Positions 15,491-24,819 of a DNA stretch of 64,000 nt are shown one piece after another. Source of the DNA: Streptomyces formicae (GTDB lineage Bacteria > Actinomycetota > Actinomycetes > Streptomycetales > Streptomycetaceae). Below the pieces are notes generated by a model. The model did no database searches. It saw only the letters and a list, made by a program, of their open reading frames with translations, and had not been told where the DNA came from. The DNA lies in NCBI RefSeq assembly GCF_002556545.1, contig NZ_CP022685.1, positions 1,922,001 to 1,986,000 of the forward strand, written 5' to 3'. The first letter of the stretch is position 1, and each line of letters opens with the position of its first letter. The translations under genes were made by a program, and so were the position numbers.

Positions 15491-15576
15491 ATCTGTGTGT
15501 GCGATCCACGCGCGCACCCCCCACAGTCGCGACGCCCGACCCCGGGCGCGCCGCCTATGAGGAGGACTCCCTCGTA

Positions 15577-16794
15577 ATGGCCATGCTCCGCAGCAAGAAG
15601 ACTGTGATCGCCGCGGCGATCTCGACCGCCACCGCCGCCGTCATCGGTACGGTCGCCGCACTGCCCGCCCAGGCCTCCGCCCCCGCCGAAGGCACCGTGA
15701 TCGCGGCGGGCTCCGCCGACGCGGTCAAGGGCAGCTATCTCGTGACCCTGAAGGACAGCTCCGGCCTCAAGGCCGCCTCGAGCCGGGGCAAGGACCTCAT
15801 AGCCCAGTACGGCGGCTCGGTGCACAAGACCTACAAGTCCGCCCTGAACGGCTACGCGGCGACCGGCCTCAGCGCGACCGAGGCGAAGAGACTCGCCGCC
15901 GATCCCGCCGTCGCCTCCGTCGAGCAGGACCGGGTGCTCCACGCCACCGCGACGCAGTCCAACGCCCCCTGGGGCCTGGACCGCATCGACCAGGCGAAGC
16001 TCCCGCTCTCCGGCACCTACACCTACCCGGACAGCGCGGGCGGCGGCGTCACCGCGTACGTGATCGACACCGGCGTGCGGATCACGCACACCGAGATCAG
16101 CGGCCGCGCGGTCAACGGCTACGACGCCGTGGACGGCGACAACACCGCCCAGGACGGCAACGGCCACGGCACGCACGTCGCCACGACCATCGCGGGCAAG
16201 ACCTACGGCGTGGCCAAGAAGGCCAAGATCGTGGCGGTCCGCGTGCTCGACAACAACGGCTCGGGCACCACCGCCGGGGTCGTCGCGGGCATCGACTGGG
16301 TGACGAACAACCACGCCGCGGGCGCCCCCGCCGTGGCCAACATGTCGCTCGGCGGCGGCGCGTCCACGACGCTCGACAACGCGGTGAAGAAGTCCATCGC
16401 CGACGGCGTCACCTACGCGGTCGCTGCGGGCAACGAGAACACCAACGCGGGCAACTCCTCCCCCGCCAGGGTCCCCGAAGCCATCACGGTCGGCGCGACC
16501 AGCAACACCGACGCCAGGGCCAGCTTCTCCAACTACGGCTCGATCCTGGACATCTTCGCGCCCGGCGTGAACATCAAGGCGGGCTGGAACACCAGCGACA
16601 CCGCCACCAACACCATCTCCGGTACGTCGATGGCCACTCCGCACGTCGCGGGCGCGGCCGCCGTCTACCTGGCGGGACACACCTCGGCCACCCCGGCCCA
16701 GGTCTCCAGCGCCCTCGTGAACGGCGCCACCCCGAACGTCGTGACCAGCCCCGGTTCGGGTTCCCCGAACAAGCTGCTCAAGATCGTTCAGTAA
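15577..16794 (+). CDS. secreted subtilisin-like serine protease (S8)
   Basis: A 405-residue preproprotease. A Sec-type signal ([20 protein letters not shown], ending LPAQASA) is followed by an I9-type inhibitor propeptide (GSYLVTLKD to VEQDRVLHA) and a mature S8 domain beginning near [13 protein letters not shown]. The catalytic triad is visible as Asp164 (VIDTGV), His197 (GNGHGTHV) and Ser351 ([11 protein letters not shown]). The proteinase K-like spacing and lack of a C-terminal extension fit a simple extracellular endoprotease. The SD is GGAGG at 15561-15565. A long leader with a hairpin suggests regulated expression. The last 17 bases overlap the convergent MFS gene. Confidence 0.95.
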   Translation: MAMLRSKKTVIAAAISTATAAVIGTVAALPAQASAPAEGTVIAAGSADAVKGSYLVTLKDSSGLKAASSRGKDLIAQYGGSVHKTYKSALNGYAATGLSATEAKRLAADPAVASVEQDRVLHATATQSNAPWGLDRIDQAKLPLSGTYTYPDSAGGGVTAYVIDTGVRITHTEISGRAVNGYDAVDGDNTAQDGNGHGTHVATTIAGKTYGVAKKAKIVAVRVLDNNGSGTTAGVVAGIDWVTNNHAAGAPAVANMSLGGGASTTLDNAVKKSIADGVTYAVAAGNENTNAGNSSPARVPEAITVGATSNTDARASFSNYGSILDIFAPGVNIKAGWNTSDTATNTISGTSMATPHVAGAAAVYLAGHTSATPAQVSSALVNGATPNVVTSPGSGSPNKLLKIVQ

Positions 16795-18010
16795 CTCTCC
16801 GCCCAGCGCGGTCAGCAGTGCCCCGGGGGCGTCTCGCGCCTCCGGGGCTCGTGCGCGCGCCGAGCCCCGCCGCGACGAGCAGCAGCCCGCCCAGCATCAC
16901 GAACGGCGCCGCCACGCCCGCCACTCCGGCGATCAGGCCCGCCGATGCCGGGGCCGCGATCTGGCCGAGGCGGTTGCCCGTGAGGCGGAGGGCGAGGGCC
17001 GTGGAGCGGGCGCCGGGCGGCGCTGCCCGCACCACCGTCGTCATCGAAAGCGGCTGGCCGACACCCAGGCAGAAGCCGAGCAGGACCAGCATCGCGCCGA
17101 GTCCCCACACGGGCACGGGCAGCGCGATGCCCGCGCACAGCAGCGCGGCGAGCACGCAGGTGACCACGGTCAGGGCGGCGCGGCCGAGCAGGTTGATCAG
17201 CGGCGTCATCACCAGTCGGCAGGCGATGGTGGCCGCCGCCCGCAGCGAGAGCAGAAGACCGACCGTGGCGGGCGCGATCCCCCGGTGCTCGCCGACCACC
17301 GGCAGATAGGCCGTGAGGATGTCCGTCGCCGAGAGCACCGCGAGGCTGATGAAGATGCCCGCGGGCACGCCCCTGGTACGCAGGATGCCGAACACCGGAA
17401 CCCGCGGTTCTGTCGTCCCCGAGGGCGCCGACCTCACGTACTCGATGCGCCAGAGCGAGCCGATGGCCACCGCCGCGACCGCCGCGGAGACCAGCAGCGC
17501 GAGCGCGCTGGTGCGGCCCGTGTCGGCGCCGATGAGGGCGCCCGCGGCGATCGGCCCGACGAGCTGTCCGAGCGAGGCGCCGATGGTGAAGTGGCCGAAG
17601 TTGCGGTCCTGTTCGGCGGGCGCGGACTGGCGGGCCACGATCGACTGCGCGCCGATCACGAAGCAGAGGTGGCCGAGCCCCATCACACCGCTCCACGCGG
17701 CCATCGCGGCCAGGGAGTTCGCCATGCCGCTCAGCGCGCAGCCGCCGGAGATCAGGACGACGCCGACGGGCAGCAGCGGCGCGCACCGCCCGTGGTCGGT
17801 CCTGCGGCCGAGCGGTACGGCGGCGAAGAGCGGGAGCAGCGCGTACACGCCCGCGATGACGCCGATCGCCCGCTCGTCGGCGCCGAGCGCGAGGGCCCGG
17901 TAGGAGACGGCGGGCCGCGCCATCGACACCGCCCCCTGCGCGAAGCTGAAGGCGATGACGAGACGGAGCAGCCAGCCCCTGCCACCGGGCCCGGTCGACG
18001 CGTCGGGCAT
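16778..18010 (-). CDS. MFS transporter
   Basis: A 410-residue major facilitator with about 12 hydrophobic segments. The cytoplasmic loop between helices 2 and 3 carries the MFS-like LGRRTDHGRCAPLLP. The C-terminal tail is Arg/Pro-rich and cytoplasmic. The start ATG overlaps the stop of the upstream CitMHS gene (TGATG), so translation is coupled. Such drug/metabolite MFS proteins export small molecules, and the substrate here is unknown. The coupling suggests a role alongside citrate uptake, possibly counter-export, but that is speculative. Confidence 0.88.
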   Translation of the reverse strand: MPDASTGPGGRGWLLRLVIAFSFAQGAVSMARPAVSYRALALGADERAIGVIAGVYALLPLFAAVPLGRRTDHGRCAPLLPVGVVLISGGCALSGMANSLAAMAAWSGVMGLGHLCFVIGAQSIVARQSAPAEQDRNFGHFTIGASLGQLVGPIAAGALIGADTGRTSALALLVSAAVAAVAIGSLWRIEYVRSAPSGTTEPRVPVFGILRTRGVPAGIFISLAVLSATDILTAYLPVVGEHRGIAPATVGLLLSLRAAATIACRLVMTPLINLLGRAALTVVTCVLAALLCAGIALPVPVWGLGAMLVLLGFCLGVGQPLSMTTVVRAAPPGARSTALALRLTGNRLGQIAAPASAGLIAGVAGVAAPFVMLGGLLLVAAGLGARTSPGGARRPRGTADRAGRRVTERS

Positions 18011-19443
18011 CAGATGATGCCGAAGAGGATCCCGGAGCCGAGCACCACGAGCGAGGTGAGCACGGCCCACTTGACGGTGAACCTGGTGTGGTCGCCGAAC
18101 TCGACCTTGGCCATGCCGACCAGGACGTACACGGCGGGCACCAGCGGGCTCGACATGTGCAGGGCCTGCCCGGCGATGGAGGCGCGGGCGATCTCCAGGG
18201 TGCCGACGCCGTGCGCCTGGCCCGCCTCGGCGAGGACCGGCAGGACGCCGAAGTAGAAGCCGTCGTTGGACATGAAGTAGGTGAGCGGGATGGAGAGCAG
18301 GCCCGTCACGAGGCCCATCTGCGAGCCCATGCCCTCCGGGATCGCGTCGACCAGCCAGTCGGCCATGTGGTCGACCATGCCGGTGCCCTGGAGGACGCCG
18401 GTGAAGACGGCGGCGGCGAAGACCATGCCGGTGACGTTGAGGACGTTCTCCGCGTGAGCGGCGATCCTGGCCTTCTGGTCGGGCATGTGCGGGAAGTTGA
18501 CGGTGAGGGCGAGCGCGGCGCCGAGCAGGAAGAGCACCGGGATCGGCAGCCACTCCATGATCATGGCGGTGAGCAGCAGGACGGTGAGGCCCGCGTTGAA
18601 CCAGTAGAGCTTGGGGCGCAGCGTCGCGCGGTGCGGGTCGAGGCCCTGGAAGCCCTCGTCGTCCGCGTCCGTTGCGTCGGCGTCGGCCTCCGCGTCGGTG
18701 CCCGCTCCCCCGGCGGATCCGGTCGGCTTCTTCGTGGGCTTCGTACGGTCGCCGTCGCCACCGGCGCCCACGAGCACGGTCTCGTCGGACGTCGCCGTCT
18801 CCTTCGTCAGGACGTCGTCGAGGGAGAGGACACCGAGCCGCTTGCGCTCGCGCAGACCCAGGGCGTACGAGAGGAGGAAGACCGCGACCAGGCCCATGGC
18901 GAGCGCCGGGATCATGGGGACGAAGATGTCGGACGCGTCGACCTTCAGGGCGGTCGCGGCGCGGGCCGTCGGGCCGCCCCAGGGCAGGGTGTTCATGACG
19001 CCGTTGGCGGTCGCGGCGACACCCGTCATCACGACGAGGCTCATCTTGAGGCGCTTGTACAGCGGGTACATCGCCGAGACCGTGATCATGAAGGTGGTCG
19101 AGCCGTCGCCGTCGAGCGAGACGATCGCGGCGAGCACGGCGGTGCCGACCACGATGCGCACCGGGTCCGCCTTGCAGAAGCGCAGGATGCCCCGGACGAT
19201 CGGGTCGAAGAGGCCGACGTCGATCATGACGCCGAAGTACACGATGGCGAACATGAGCATGGCCGCCGTGGGCGCCAGATTGCCGACGCCTTCGAGGACG
19301 TAGTCCCCGAGATGGGCTCCCTTTCCTACGAACACGCAGAAGAGCGCGGGGATCAGCACCAGTGCCGCGATCGGCGACATCTTCTTCATCATGATCAGCA
19401 CCAGGAAGGTGGCGATCATGACGAATCCGAGGATTGTCAGCAT
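18010..19443 (-). CDS. CitMHS-family citrate/metal-citrate transporter
   Basis: A 477-residue membrane protein of the CitMHS family, which imports citrate complexed with divalent metals together with protons. Visible marks are the N-terminal ILGFVMIATFLVLIMMKKMS, DGDGSTTFMITVSAMYPLYK, NTLPWGGPTARAA, and the C-terminal YFMSNDGFYFGVLPVLAEAG. A long acidic Gly/Asp/Ala cytoplasmic loop (about residues 205-260) separates the two halves. It has no SD; TAGGTA ends 6 nt before the ATG, indicating a leaderless transcript. It heads a two-gene operon with the MFS gene. A second tricarboxylate system (tct) lies at 57.5-60.6 kb. Confidence 0.92.
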   Translation of the reverse strand: MLTILGFVMIATFLVLIMMKKMSPIAALVLIPALFCVFVGKGAHLGDYVLEGVGNLAPTAAMLMFAIVYFGVMIDVGLFDPIVRGILRFCKADPVRIVVGTAVLAAIVSLDGDGSTTFMITVSAMYPLYKRLKMSLVVMTGVAATANGVMNTLPWGGPTARAATALKVDASDIFVPMIPALAMGLVAVFLLSYALGLRERKRLGVLSLDDVLTKETATSDETVLVGAGGDGDRTKPTKKPTGSAGGAGTDAEADADATDADDEGFQGLDPHRATLRPKLYWFNAGLTVLLLTAMIMEWLPIPVLFLLGAALALTVNFPHMPDQKARIAAHAENVLNVTGMVFAAAVFTGVLQGTGMVDHMADWLVDAIPEGMGSQMGLVTGLLSIPLTYFMSNDGFYFGVLPVLAEAGQAHGVGTLEIARASIAGQALHMSSPLVPAVYVLVGMAKVEFGDHTRFTVKWAVLTSLVVLGSGILFGII

Positions 19444-19449
19444 GGGGGC

Positions 19450-19455
19450 TACCTA
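19450..19455 (-). promoter_or_regulatory. -10 hexamer of the CitMHS leaderless promoter
   Basis: On the minus strand TAGGTA is followed by 6 nt and then the ATG at 19443. Confidence 0.5.
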
Positions 19456-19564
19456 ACGTTCACCATCGAACTCCCACCAGGTCTGGCGGTCCGGATGACG
19501 TTAGGACCCGCTCCGAAGCGTTAACAAGATGTTGACGCGCGAGCAATAAGCGCAAAACTCCAGG

Positions 19565-21805
19565 TCAACGCGGTAGGGCAGGGGTAAGGGCGGTGACCTG
19601 CACGGCAAAGCCGTTGAGCACCGCGTTTCCGGAGAGCGGGTCGAGGAGCGTGCCGTCGAGGAGCTGGTTGACGTTGGCGCCGGGTTCCTCGGCCGCGACG
19701 GCGAGCCGGGTGCCGGGCCGGTCGTGCCCCCAGCCGTGCGGCAGGCTCACCACTCCGGGGCGCACCGCGTCCGTCACCTCCACCGGCACGTCGATCTCCC
19801 CTCCTGCGGCGGCCACGCGCGCCAGGCCCCCGTCGGCGAGTCCGGCGCGGGCCGCGTCGTCGGGGTGGACGTGCAGCGTGCAGCGGTTGGAGCCGCCCAC
19901 CAGGGTGCGGACGTTGTGCATCCAGCTGTTGTTGGACCGCAGATGGCGTCGGCCGACCAGGACGAGCGCGGCGGGCTCCTCGGTCATCGCGCGGGCGAGC
20001 CGGGGCAGCTCGGCGGCGAGCGGCTCGGGGAGGAGCTCGACGCGTCCACTGCGGGTCCTGAGCACCTCGGGCACGCGCGGGGCGAGCGGTCCGAGGTCGA
20101 TGCCGTGCGGATGCGCGAGGAGCCGCTCCAGGGTCAGGCCCTCGGGCCGGGCGCCGAACCCGTCGCCGTAGGGGCCGAGGCGCAGCATCATGTCGAGCCG
20201 CCGCTCGGGGCCGTCCGCGCCGGTCAGGAGCCCGGCGAGCTCCTTGGGGTCACGGCCGTACGCCGCCGAGTGCGGCTGTGTGACGGCCTTGCCGAGGGTG
20301 TTGTCGACCACCATCGCATCGACCGCCGACGGGTCGGCGCCGTGCGTGCCCGATGCCGCGAGGACGAGCCTGGCGAGGATCTCGCTCTCCGCCATGCGGC
20401 CCTCCTCCAGGGGGACGGCGGCGCGGGTGTAGCGGACCTGGTTGCGTACGGCCAATCCGTTGAAGACGAAGTCGTGGTGGGCGCTCTGGGCGGGCGGGGG
20501 CGGCGGGAGCACGACGTCCGCGTGGCGTGACGTCTCGTTGAGGTAGGGGTCGACGCTCACCATGAAGTCGAGGGACTCCAGGGCCCGGTCCAGACGGTCG
20601 CCGTCGGGCGCGGACAGGACGGGGTTGGCGGCGATGGCGACGACCGCGCGCACCGCGCCCTCCCCGGGCGTGTCGATCTCCTCGGCGAGCGCGGCGAGCG
20701 GCAGTTCGCTCTTGGCCTCCGGGTGTCCGCTCACCCTGCTGTGCCAGCGCCCGAGCGCGAAGCCCTTGCCGGGGCCGGCCGGGCGGGGCGGCTGTGCGGT
20801 GGCGGCGAGCGGGAAGAGGGCGCCGCCCGGCCTGTCCAGGTTCCCGGTCAGAACGTTCAGTACGTCGACGAGCCAGCTGGTGAGGGTGCCGAAGGCGACG
20901 GTGCTCGCGCCGACGCGTCCGTACACGGCGGCGGTGGGCGCTTCGGCCAGTTCGCGGGCGAGCGCGCGGATGGTGTCGGCGGGCACGTCGCAGGCCGGCG
21001 AGACGGCCTCGGGGGTGAACTCCCGTACCGCTTCGCGCAGTTCATCGACGTCCTGCACCTGGTCGGCCAGCTCGCCGAGGTCGGTCAGCTTGTCCTCGAA
21101 GAGGACCTGGGTGAGCGCGGCGAGCAGCAGCGCGTCGGTGCCGGGGCGGATCGCGAGGTGCCGGTCGGCGAGCGCGGCAGTGCGGGTGCGGCGCGGGTCG
21201 ACGACGGTGAGGGTGCCGCCGCGCGCCTTCAACGCCTTGAGTTTGCCGGGGAAGTCGGGCGCGGTGCACAGACTCCCGTTGGATTCCAGGGGGTTGGCAC
21301 CGAGGAGTAGCAGATGGTCGGTGCGGTCGAGGTCGGGCACCGGGATGGCGAGGGCGTCGCCGAAGAGCAGTCCGCTGGAGACGTGCTTGGGCATCTGGTC
21401 GACGGTGCTCGCGGTGAAGACGTTGCGGGTGCCGAGGGCGCCGAGCAGGACGGGCGGGTAGAGGGCGCCCGCCACGCTGTGGACGTTCGGATTGCCGAGG
21501 ACGACGCCGACGGCGTTCGGCCCGTGCTCCTCGACCAGCGGTCGCAGCCGGGCCGCGACGACGTCGAACGCCTCGTCCCAGCCCACCTCCTGGAGCCGCC
21601 CGTCCTTGCGCACGAGGGGCGCACGCAGCCGGTCGGGGTCGGCGTCGGCCTCGCCGAAGGAGGCGCCCTTGGGGCAGATGAAGCCGTGGCTGAACACGTC
21701 GTCCCGGTCGCCGCGCGCACCGGTCACCCGGGCGCCTTCGACGGTGAGCGTGAGCCCGCAGGTGGCTTCGCAGAGCGGGCAGATGCGCAGGGCGGTACGG
21801 GGCAT
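19565..21805 (-). CDS. molybdopterin oxidoreductase (formate dehydrogenase/nitrate reductase-like)
   Basis: A 746-residue enzyme of the DMSO reductase family. The N-terminal [4Fe-4S] motif is CPLCEATCGLTL...GFICPKG. The bis-MGD-binding regions include VGWDEAFDVVAARL, GTRNVFTASTVDQ, DHLLLLGANPLESNGSL and GTLTVVDPRRTRTA. The C-terminal molydop-binding domain holds VGRRHLRSNNSWMHN and LPHGWGHDR. At the position where formate dehydrogenases have Sec/Cys I see no clear Cys, so formate specificity is doubtful. There is no Tat signal, hence a cytoplasmic enzyme. ATG 21805 has GGGGAGGG. An 18-bp palindrome 38 bp upstream and a TetR gene just beyond suggest induced expression. Confidence 0.9.
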   Translation of the reverse strand: MPRTALRICPLCEATCGLTLTVEGARVTGARGDRDDVFSHGFICPKGASFGEADADPDRLRAPLVRKDGRLQEVGWDEAFDVVAARLRPLVEEHGPNAVGVVLGNPNVHSVAGALYPPVLLGALGTRNVFTASTVDQMPKHVSSGLLFGDALAIPVPDLDRTDHLLLLGANPLESNGSLCTAPDFPGKLKALKARGGTLTVVDPRRTRTAALADRHLAIRPGTDALLLAALTQVLFEDKLTDLGELADQVQDVDELREAVREFTPEAVSPACDVPADTIRALARELAEAPTAAVYGRVGASTVAFGTLTSWLVDVLNVLTGNLDRPGGALFPLAATAQPPRPAGPGKGFALGRWHSRVSGHPEAKSELPLAALAEEIDTPGEGAVRAVVAIAANPVLSAPDGDRLDRALESLDFMVSVDPYLNETSRHADVVLPPPPPAQSAHHDFVFNGLAVRNQVRYTRAAVPLEEGRMAESEILARLVLAASGTHGADPSAVDAMVVDNTLGKAVTQPHSAAYGRDPKELAGLLTGADGPERRLDMMLRLGPYGDGFGARPEGLTLERLLAHPHGIDLGPLAPRVPEVLRTRSGRVELLPEPLAAELPRLARAMTEEPAALVLVGRRHLRSNNSWMHNVRTLVGGSNRCTLHVHPDDAARAGLADGGLARVAAAGGEIDVPVEVTDAVRPGVVSLPHGWGHDRPGTRLAVAAEEPGANVNQLLDGTLLDPLSGNAVLNGFAVQVTALTPALPR

Positions 21806-21842
21806 GAGCCCTCCCCGGGGCGTGGGTGTGCGAGCGCCTTGA

Positions 21843-21860
21843 GCATACCGACCGGTACGC
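21843..21860. promoter_or_regulatory. TetR-type operator before the molybdopterin oxidoreductase
   Basis: GCATACCGACCGGTACGC is an 18-bp near-perfect palindrome of form GCnTACCGnnCGGTAnGC. It sits between the TetR stop and the oxidoreductase start. Confidence 0.75.
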
Positions 21861-21911
21861 ATGGAGGGGAGCCCCCGCGGGCGGCGAAACTGCCCCCTAC
21901 TCCCCTGCCCC

Positions 21912-22556
21912 CTACTCCCCCGCGCCGCCGAGCCGATGCGTCAGATACGCGTGGACCAGTTCCCGCGCCTCCACGATCAGCGCCGCGTCCCCCGACGGGT
22001 CGGTGCGGAAGGCGAGTTGGAGGACCGAGTCGACCGCCTCGACGGCGACCACGACAGCGCGGCGCAGTGCGGCGTCGAGGGGGCGGCCGAGGTGGTCGGC
22101 GAGGAGTTCGCCCACGCGGTCGGCGACGTCGAGGTTGGCGTCGGGCATCGCGTCGGGGGCGGAGGGGATGCCGAAGTCGACGAGACCGAAGCCCGGTACG
22201 GAGCGCTTCATGGCGAGGTACTCGTCGAAGGCGATGTCGACGGCACCGCGCCAGTCACCCGGGGCGACGTCGGCCATGCGGGCCCCGACGCGTTCGCCGT
22301 AGCGGTCGAGGTTGCGGTGGGCGAGGGCGTCCGCCATGGCGCGCTTGTTGCCGAAGAAGCGGTAGACGGAGCCGATCGGCACGTCGGCGCGCTGCGCCAC
22401 GGCGCGGGTGCTGAGCTCCTCGTACCCGACCTCGTCCAGGAGGGCCGCGCAGGCGTCGAGGATGCGGGTCAGGCGCTCGGCGCTGCGCTGCTGCACGGGC
22501 GTGCGGCGCAGGGCGCCCAGCGGGCGCGGCTCCTCGGGCGGGTTCGGGTGGGACAT
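21912..22556 (-). CDS. TetR-family regulator upstream of the oxidoreductase
   Basis: A 214-residue TetR protein. The HTH is RILDACAALLDEVGYEELST, RAVAQRADVPIGSVYRFF, GNKRAMADALAHRN; the C-terminal domain includes LVDFGIPSAPDAMPDAN and VDSVLQLAFRTDPSG. No SD is seen before ATG 22556, but TACTCT ends 6 nt upstream, so it is probably leaderless. It lies on the same strand as, and 106 bp upstream of, the oxidoreductase gene. The 18-bp palindrome in that gap is its likely binding site. It is divergent from hmgA. Confidence 0.88.
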   Translation of the reverse strand: MSHPNPPEEPRPLGALRRTPVQQRSAERLTRILDACAALLDEVGYEELSTRAVAQRADVPIGSVYRFFGNKRAMADALAHRNLDRYGERVGARMADVAPGDWRGAVDIAFDEYLAMKRSVPGFGLVDFGIPSAPDAMPDANLDVADRVGELLADHLGRPLDAALRRAVVVAVEAVDSVLQLAFRTDPSGDAALIVEARELVHAYLTHRLGGAGE

Positions 22557-22562
22557 CCCGGG

Positions 22563-22568
22563 AGAGTA
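22563..22568 (-). promoter_or_regulatory. -10 hexamer of the TetR leaderless promoter
   Basis: TACTCT on the minus strand, then 6 nt (CCCGGG), then the ATG at 22556. Confidence 0.45.
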
Positions 22569-22625
22569 GAGCACCGCTCAGCTTCTTGGCTCCCTCTTGC
22601 GGAAGGAAAAGCTGAATCCTACGGT

Positions 22626-22638
22626 GTTCCATAGGAAT
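22626..22638. promoter_or_regulatory. inverted repeat upstream of hmgA
   Basis: TTCC-ATA-GGAA (22627-22637), with partial flanking symmetry, ends 19 bp before the hmgA start and overlaps the likely promoter. It is a candidate site for the downstream GntR regulator. Confidence 0.5.
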
Positions 22639-22656
22639 CATGACGAGGGAGCGACG

Positions 22657-23982
22657 ATGAGCGGGGACCACACCAGCGACGCCCGGAAGACCGCCGAAGG
22701 GCTGTCCTATCTCTCCGGCTTCGGCAACGAACACAGCTCGGAGGCCGTGCCGGGCGCCCTGCCGCACGGCCGCAACTCTCCCCAGCGCGCTCCCCTCGGG
22801 CTCTACGCCGAGCAGCTGAGCGGCTCCGCCTTCACCGAGCCACGGGCGCACAACCGCCGCTCGTGGCTGTACCGCATCCGCCCCTCGGCCGCGCACCCGC
22901 GCTTCACCCGCGTCGACAACGGCGCTCTGCGCACCGCCCCCTTCACGGAGTCGGTGCCCGACCCCAACCGCCTGCGCTGGAACCCGCTCCCCGAACCCGC
23001 GCCCGGCACGGACTTCGTCGCGGGCCTGTGGACGCTCGGCGGCAACGGCGACGCGACCCAGCGCACCGGCATGGGCATTCACCTCTACCACGCCAACTCC
23101 TCCATGCGGGAAAGGGTGTTCAGCGACGCGGACGGCGAGCTGCTGATCGTGCCCGAGCACGGCGGGCTCCTGCTCCGCACCGAACTGGGCCTGCTGCACG
23201 CCGAGCCCGGCGAGGTCGCGCTGATCCCGCGCGGCGTCCGCTTCCGCGTGGAGCTGCTCGACGCGAGCGCGCGCGGGTACGTCTGCGAGAACTACGGCGC
23301 GCCCTTCCAGCTCCCCGACCTCGGCCCGATCGGCGCCAACGGACTCGCCAACGCACGGGACTTCCGCGCGCCCGTCGCCGCGTACGAGGACGTCGAGGGT
23401 CCGGTGGAGGTGGTCAACAAGTTCTGCGGCAACCTCTGGTCCGCGACGTACGACCACTCCCCCCTCGACGTCGTCGCCTGGCACGGCAACCACGTGCCGT
23501 ACGTCTACGACCTGCACCGCTTCAACGTGATCGGCTCGATCAGCTACGACCACCCGGACCCCTCGATCTTCACGGTCCTCACCTCGCCCTCGGACACCCC
23601 GGGCCTGGCGGGCGTCGACTTCGTCGTCTTCGCGCCGCGCTGGCTGGTCGGCGAGGACACCTTCCGGCCGCCGTACTTCCACCGGAACGTGATGAGCGAG
23701 TACATGGGCCTGATCGAGGGCGCCTACGACGCCAAAGCGGAGGGCTTCGTGCCCGGCGGCGGCTCGCTGCACAACATGATGTCGGCGCACGGACCCGACC
23801 GCGAGACCTTCGAGAAGGCGTCGGCCGCCGAGCTGAAGCCGCAGAAGATCGACGACGGCCTCGCCTTCATGTTCGAGACGCGCTGGCCGGTGACCGCGAC
23901 AGGGCAGGCGGCCCAGGCGGCCCATCTGCAGCGCGGGTACGACGACGTGTGGCAGGGTCTGGAGCGCCACTTCCGCAGCTGA
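22657..23982 (+). CDS. hmgA: homogentisate 1,2-dioxygenase
   Basis: A 441-residue dioxygenase that opens the ring of homogentisate to maleylacetoacetate in tyrosine and phenylalanine breakdown. Family marks are [55 protein letters not shown] and the iron site. Iron ligands correspond to His342 and Glu348 ([12 protein letters not shown]) and His378 (MMSAHGPD), matching the human His-Glu-His triad. ATG 22657 has GAGGGA as SD. A GntR/UTRA gene follows 53 bp downstream on the same strand and probably regulates it through the TTCC-ATA-GGAA repeat. No fumarylacetoacetase or isomerase genes are nearby, so the pathway is split. Confidence 0.97.
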   Translation: MSGDHTSDARKTAEGLSYLSGFGNEHSSEAVPGALPHGRNSPQRAPLGLYAEQLSGSAFTEPRAHNRRSWLYRIRPSAAHPRFTRVDNGALRTAPFTESVPDPNRLRWNPLPEPAPGTDFVAGLWTLGGNGDATQRTGMGIHLYHANSSMRERVFSDADGELLIVPEHGGLLLRTELGLLHAEPGEVALIPRGVRFRVELLDASARGYVCENYGAPFQLPDLGPIGANGLANARDFRAPVAAYEDVEGPVEVVNKFCGNLWSATYDHSPLDVVAWHGNHVPYVYDLHRFNVIGSISYDHPDPSIFTVLTSPSDTPGLAGVDFVVFAPRWLVGEDTFRPPYFHRNVMSEYMGLIEGAYDAKAEGFVPGGGSLHNMMSAHGPDRETFEKASAAELKPQKIDDGLAFMFETRWPVTATGQAAQAAHLQRGYDDVWQGLERHFRS

Positions 23983-24035
23983 CAAGGTGTTCACGCAGCT
24001 GTCGGCGCTGCTCACGCGACTGATTCGGAGAGACC

Positions 24036-24785
24036 GTGACCGCTTTCGCCCCGGACTCGATCGTCCTGAATCGGAAGCTGCCGCTGTGGTACCAGGTGTC
24101 CCAGTCACTGCGCGCCTCGATACTCGGCCGCACCCCCGAGGCCCCGCTCCGGCTGCCCACCGAGGAGCAGCTGGCGGGGCACTACGGGGTGAGCGTGCTG
24201 ACCATGCGGCAGGCGCTCAAGGAGCTGGAGGACGAGGGCCTCATCTCCCGGCACCGGCGGCGCGGCACGTTCATCGAACCGAGCGCGCAGCGCGGCTCCC
24301 CCGTCCGCCTGCTCGGCTCGGTCGACGCGATCGTGGCCCAGCAGTCGGGCATGAGCACCCGGCTCCTGGAGCACGGCACGGCGCCCGTCCCGGCCGAACT
24401 CGCCGAGCACTTCCCCGACTCGGCCGAGGTGGCGACCTACCACCGGCTGCGCGGCGACGAGCTCTCCGGCGAGCCCACCAACCACGCCCGCAACTACATC
24501 CGCCCCGAACTGGCCGACCGCATCGACCCGGACGACCTCGTGCGCTGGCCGATGACCAAGGTCCTGCGGGACGTGGTGGGCGTCACCATCGGCCGGATCA
24601 CCGACACCGTCGAGGCCACGCTAGCCGACCCGGAGACCGCCCGGCTCCTCCAAGTGCCGCTGCTCAGCCCGATCCTGCACTACACCGGCATCACGTACGA
24701 CGAGGAGGGACGGGCCCTCGACGTGGCCCGCATCCACTACCGGGGCGACCGCTTCTCCTTCACGGTCACGCTCGACGCGACGTGA
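24036..24785 (+). CDS. GntR-family regulator (HutC/UTRA type)
   Basis: A 249-residue regulator. The winged helix is RKLPLWYQVSQSLRASIL, LRLPTEEQLAGHYGVSVLTM and RQALKELEDEGLISRHRRRG; the UTRA ligand domain is at about residues 95-240 (GDELSGEPTNHARNYI, DTVEATLADPETARLLQVP, DVARIHYRGDRFSFTVTL). The GTG at 24036 follows a GGAGAG. It follows hmgA closely on the same strand, making it the probable aromatic-pathway regulator, with homogentisate or a related acid as a plausible ligand. That link rests on position only. Confidence 0.9.
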   Translation: MTAFAPDSIVLNRKLPLWYQVSQSLRASILGRTPEAPLRLPTEEQLAGHYGVSVLTMRQALKELEDEGLISRHRRRGTFIEPSAQRGSPVRLLGSVDAIVAQQSGMSTRLLEHGTAPVPAELAEHFPDSAEVATYHRLRGDELSGEPTNHARNYIRPELADRIDPDDLVRWPMTKVLRDVVGVTIGRITDTVEATLADPETARLLQVPLLSPILHYTGITYDEEGRALDVARIHYRGDRFSFTVTLDAT

Positions 24786-24819
24786 CGCCCGGCCGGGGGT
24801 ACGTCGTACGATGCCGGGC

